Shown here: one piece after another, positions 62,186 through 64,000 of the stretch
Numbering within the stretch: the stretch's first letter is position 1
How the letters are laid out: the number at the start of each line of letters is the position of its first letter
Assembly: GCA_020631735.1 (NCBI GenBank)
Contig: CM036160.1
Coordinates: forward strand, 113,628,680 to 113,692,679
Direction of reading: 5' to 3'
DNA length: 64,000 bases
DNA from: Saccharum officinarum
Taxonomy: Eukaryota; Streptophyta; Magnoliopsida; Poales; Poaceae
The notes under the pieces: generated by a model
Seen by the model: the letters and a program-made list of their open reading frames with translations, nothing else
Database searches by the model: none
What the model was told of the DNA's origin: nothing
Made by a program: the position numbers and the translations under genes

Positions 62186-62449
62186 GAGCAAGGACAATAA
62201 TACAGCCAAGTTGCTTGGCTATAAGACAAGCTATAAGAGCCAAGTTATACAATAAGTGTCTCCTATTTGTCTTTAAAAAGTTTCTCTCTCCTATTTCTCC
62301 TCACAAACACTTGCTATTTGGGCCCACTAATACCTATGCTTCCGTGCCCAGCTTGGTGCTTGCATGAGAGCCAAGCTCTCATCTCTCTCCTCCCTTCTCT
62401 CCTCCACATCAGCATTAGCTTGGCTATAAGCCCATTATTGTACCTGCTC
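62186..62449. mobile_element. PIF/Harbinger-like MITE, 264 bp
   Basis: Inverted ends GAGCAAGGACAATAAT and (reverse complement) GAGCAGGTACAATAAT; target duplication TAA (62183-62185 and 62450-62452). Internal CTTGGCTATAAG units in both orientations. Confidence 0.85.
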
Positions 62450-62452
62450 TAA

Positions 62453-63877
62453 ACATGCCTGAAAAAAATTGGGAACGCGGATTTCAATAAGATTGATTGA
62501 GTCGTTGGGGGCAGACTAATTGCATTACATGATTTACATGTGACGTGTTAGAAATCATGTATGCTGATGCAGATAAATATGCTGAACACAAATTGTTTGC
62601 ATCGGCTAGTCTGACGGCTTTCAGCCAGATAAATATGCTGACGCACTAATTGTTGCTGGGTGATACGCTTCTGCATTTGACATGCTATGAACTGATGACC
62701 GAATTAACATCTTCTGCCCAATGTGCCTGAATTGGTAGATGTGTGTTTCTTGTACTGGCACTTGAGCTGGGCTGGGCTAATGGATAGGCCTGCTTGGCGT
62801 TGGTCTGAGACTTGAGAAAGAAGCAGAACATTGCATCGCAGTAGAAATGGCATTGAGGGATGATCCATAGATTGAATAGTGATAAAAAAGAATACTGAGG
62901 TTTCTTCTAGCAAAGTGTTTTTTTTTGAATTTCTAGCAAAGGGGTTAGAAAGTGACTTTCAGCTGATTGGGAACGAAAATGTTGTTTGCACAAGAGACAA
63001 GTGCTCATGCCTGCAACAGCAACATCCTTTATAGATGTTGTGTCGGCCTGGAGTATGTTGGGCTGATGAAATAGTGTAGACTGACCAAGTCGTTCTCCAA
63101 AGTGAAGAGATTAACAAAATCCCCACTCCAAAGAAGGGCTAAATAAACTAATCTGAAGATCAGTTCCTGTGCAACCTTTCTGTGATTTGCTTACAATGCC
63201 ATAGAAGTGGAACATAAACTTATACAATTATTCTTGTGGCGTCTTTTTTTTTAAAAAAAAATTCTTGTGTGCACGGCACAGACAAAAGTCAAAGCTTGAG
63301 ATAGGAAACATGAATGAGTGAAGAACTCTTGACATTTTTCCTAACCATTATAGTCACTTAAGACATACATATCTTAAATTGAGAGTTCTTTATGAAATTG
63401 CATGTACGGAGTAGGAGAGAAGAAAAGAAGAGATATAATATATATATAAATGCCATATGAAAGGAGTTCAACAAAGCGGACAACAAATGCGGATTATTTG
63501 TGAAATTTCTTAATATGAAGGTAAGCAAATGTTATCAGTGGACTAGTTTTTGTTGCCGTCTGTTGTAGGCTTCAGGTTATGCTTTGATGCTGAGACTGTC
63601 CGCCTAGCGGAAACTTGGGTTAAGTCCCTCTTTATAACTTTTAAGCTCTAAGCATTCACCTGTGGATGTGAAGGCTGGAATATTGATTCCGTTATCTAAA
63701 AAAAGCAGCAGAGAGAAACACAGAAGCTGAACGCCCAGCAGGCAGCAACCAGTTCCATCTTCAATATGCAATAATAGTATAATACCATACCATATGAAAG
63801 GGCAAAAGAGGTGAACAAAGTAGACACAGGACATGAGAGTTATTTATGAAATCGCATTGTACTATGTAATAAGTAAG
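62453..63877. other. Intergenic, no gene recognised
   Basis: AT-rich spacer. Open frames at 62704-62913 and 63604-63834 (minus) are short and without domains. The run 63246-63261 is T then A. The stretch 63420-63510 and 63780-63860 share GCCATATGAAAGG- and GTGAAATTT-like phrases, a possible small repeat. Confidence 0.5.
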
Positions 63878-64000
63878 GCTGTGTTTAGATTCTTATGGAA
63901 TGTAAAATATAAAATGTCAACTATTTTGGAATGATAAAATGCAAAATGTCAAAATTTTCATATGTGCGTTTAGTTTCATCTAAAATGTCAAATTTTTCAT
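63878..64000. mobile_element. Probable MITE cut by the window edge
   Basis: GGCTGTGTTTAGATTC resembles the start of common grass hAT or Harbinger MITEs, followed by repeated AAAATGTCAA phrases. The other end is outside the window. Confidence 0.35.

Overview
This is a plant nuclear window. The genes have spliced GT-AG introns, there are MITEs with TA or TAA target duplications, an L1 element, and Ty3/gypsy elements of grass type. The repeat families (a Tat element primed by tRNA-Arg with a spliced antisense gene, Athila LTRs primed by tRNA-Asp, ATGTTGCA-rich repeats) suggest a panicoid grass of the sorghum/sugarcane/Miscanthus kind. The species is inference. I saw no prokaryotic or organellar genes, tRNA, rRNA or CRISPR.

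Three host genes could be read exon by exon with every phase closing. They are xylulose kinase (minus, 13485-9564, 11 exons, 562 aa), thymidylate kinase (plus, 15940-17865, 6 exons, 257 aa with a removable N-terminal presequence), and pyroglutamyl-peptidase I (plus, coding 59937-61859, 4 coding exons, 220 aa, with a 5' UTR intron). The first two are divergent neighbours about 2.4 kb apart. The third lies 42 kb away, beyond a retrotransposon nest.

Layout: 1-9.3 kb is repeats (LTR pieces, an Athila-like solo LTR at 5439-6915, an ATGTTGCA-rich repeat, and a SINE-like sequence broken by a 683-bp element and a 112-bp truncated L1). 9.5-13.5 kb is xylulose kinase. 13.5-15.6 kb is spacer with a second ATGTTGCA-rich repeat. 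15.9-17.9 kb is thymidylate kinase. 18-25.3 kb is AT-rich spacer with local duplications and a truncated copia LTR. 25352-48618 is a three-layer nest: a Stowaway-like element holds a Tat/Grande-like gypsy element (26173-48509, duplication AATAC), whose 3' LTR holds an Athila element (27234-35142, duplication GTAAC). 49.6-56.5 kb is a near full-length L1. 56.5-58.2 kb is a MITE cluster. 58.2-61.9 kb is the pyroglutamyl-peptidase gene, and a further MITE lies at 62.2 kb.

The transposons are young but inactivated. LTR pairs are about 98.4% identical by eye, and most in-frame stops look like C-to-T or G-to-A changes expected at methylated cytosines. The most interesting object is the antisense multi-exon gene (36237-40293, plus strand) carried by the Tat element. 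It has its own TATA box, an intact 306-codon first exon and four consensus introns. Such antisense ORFs are known in Tat elements, but I know of no established function.
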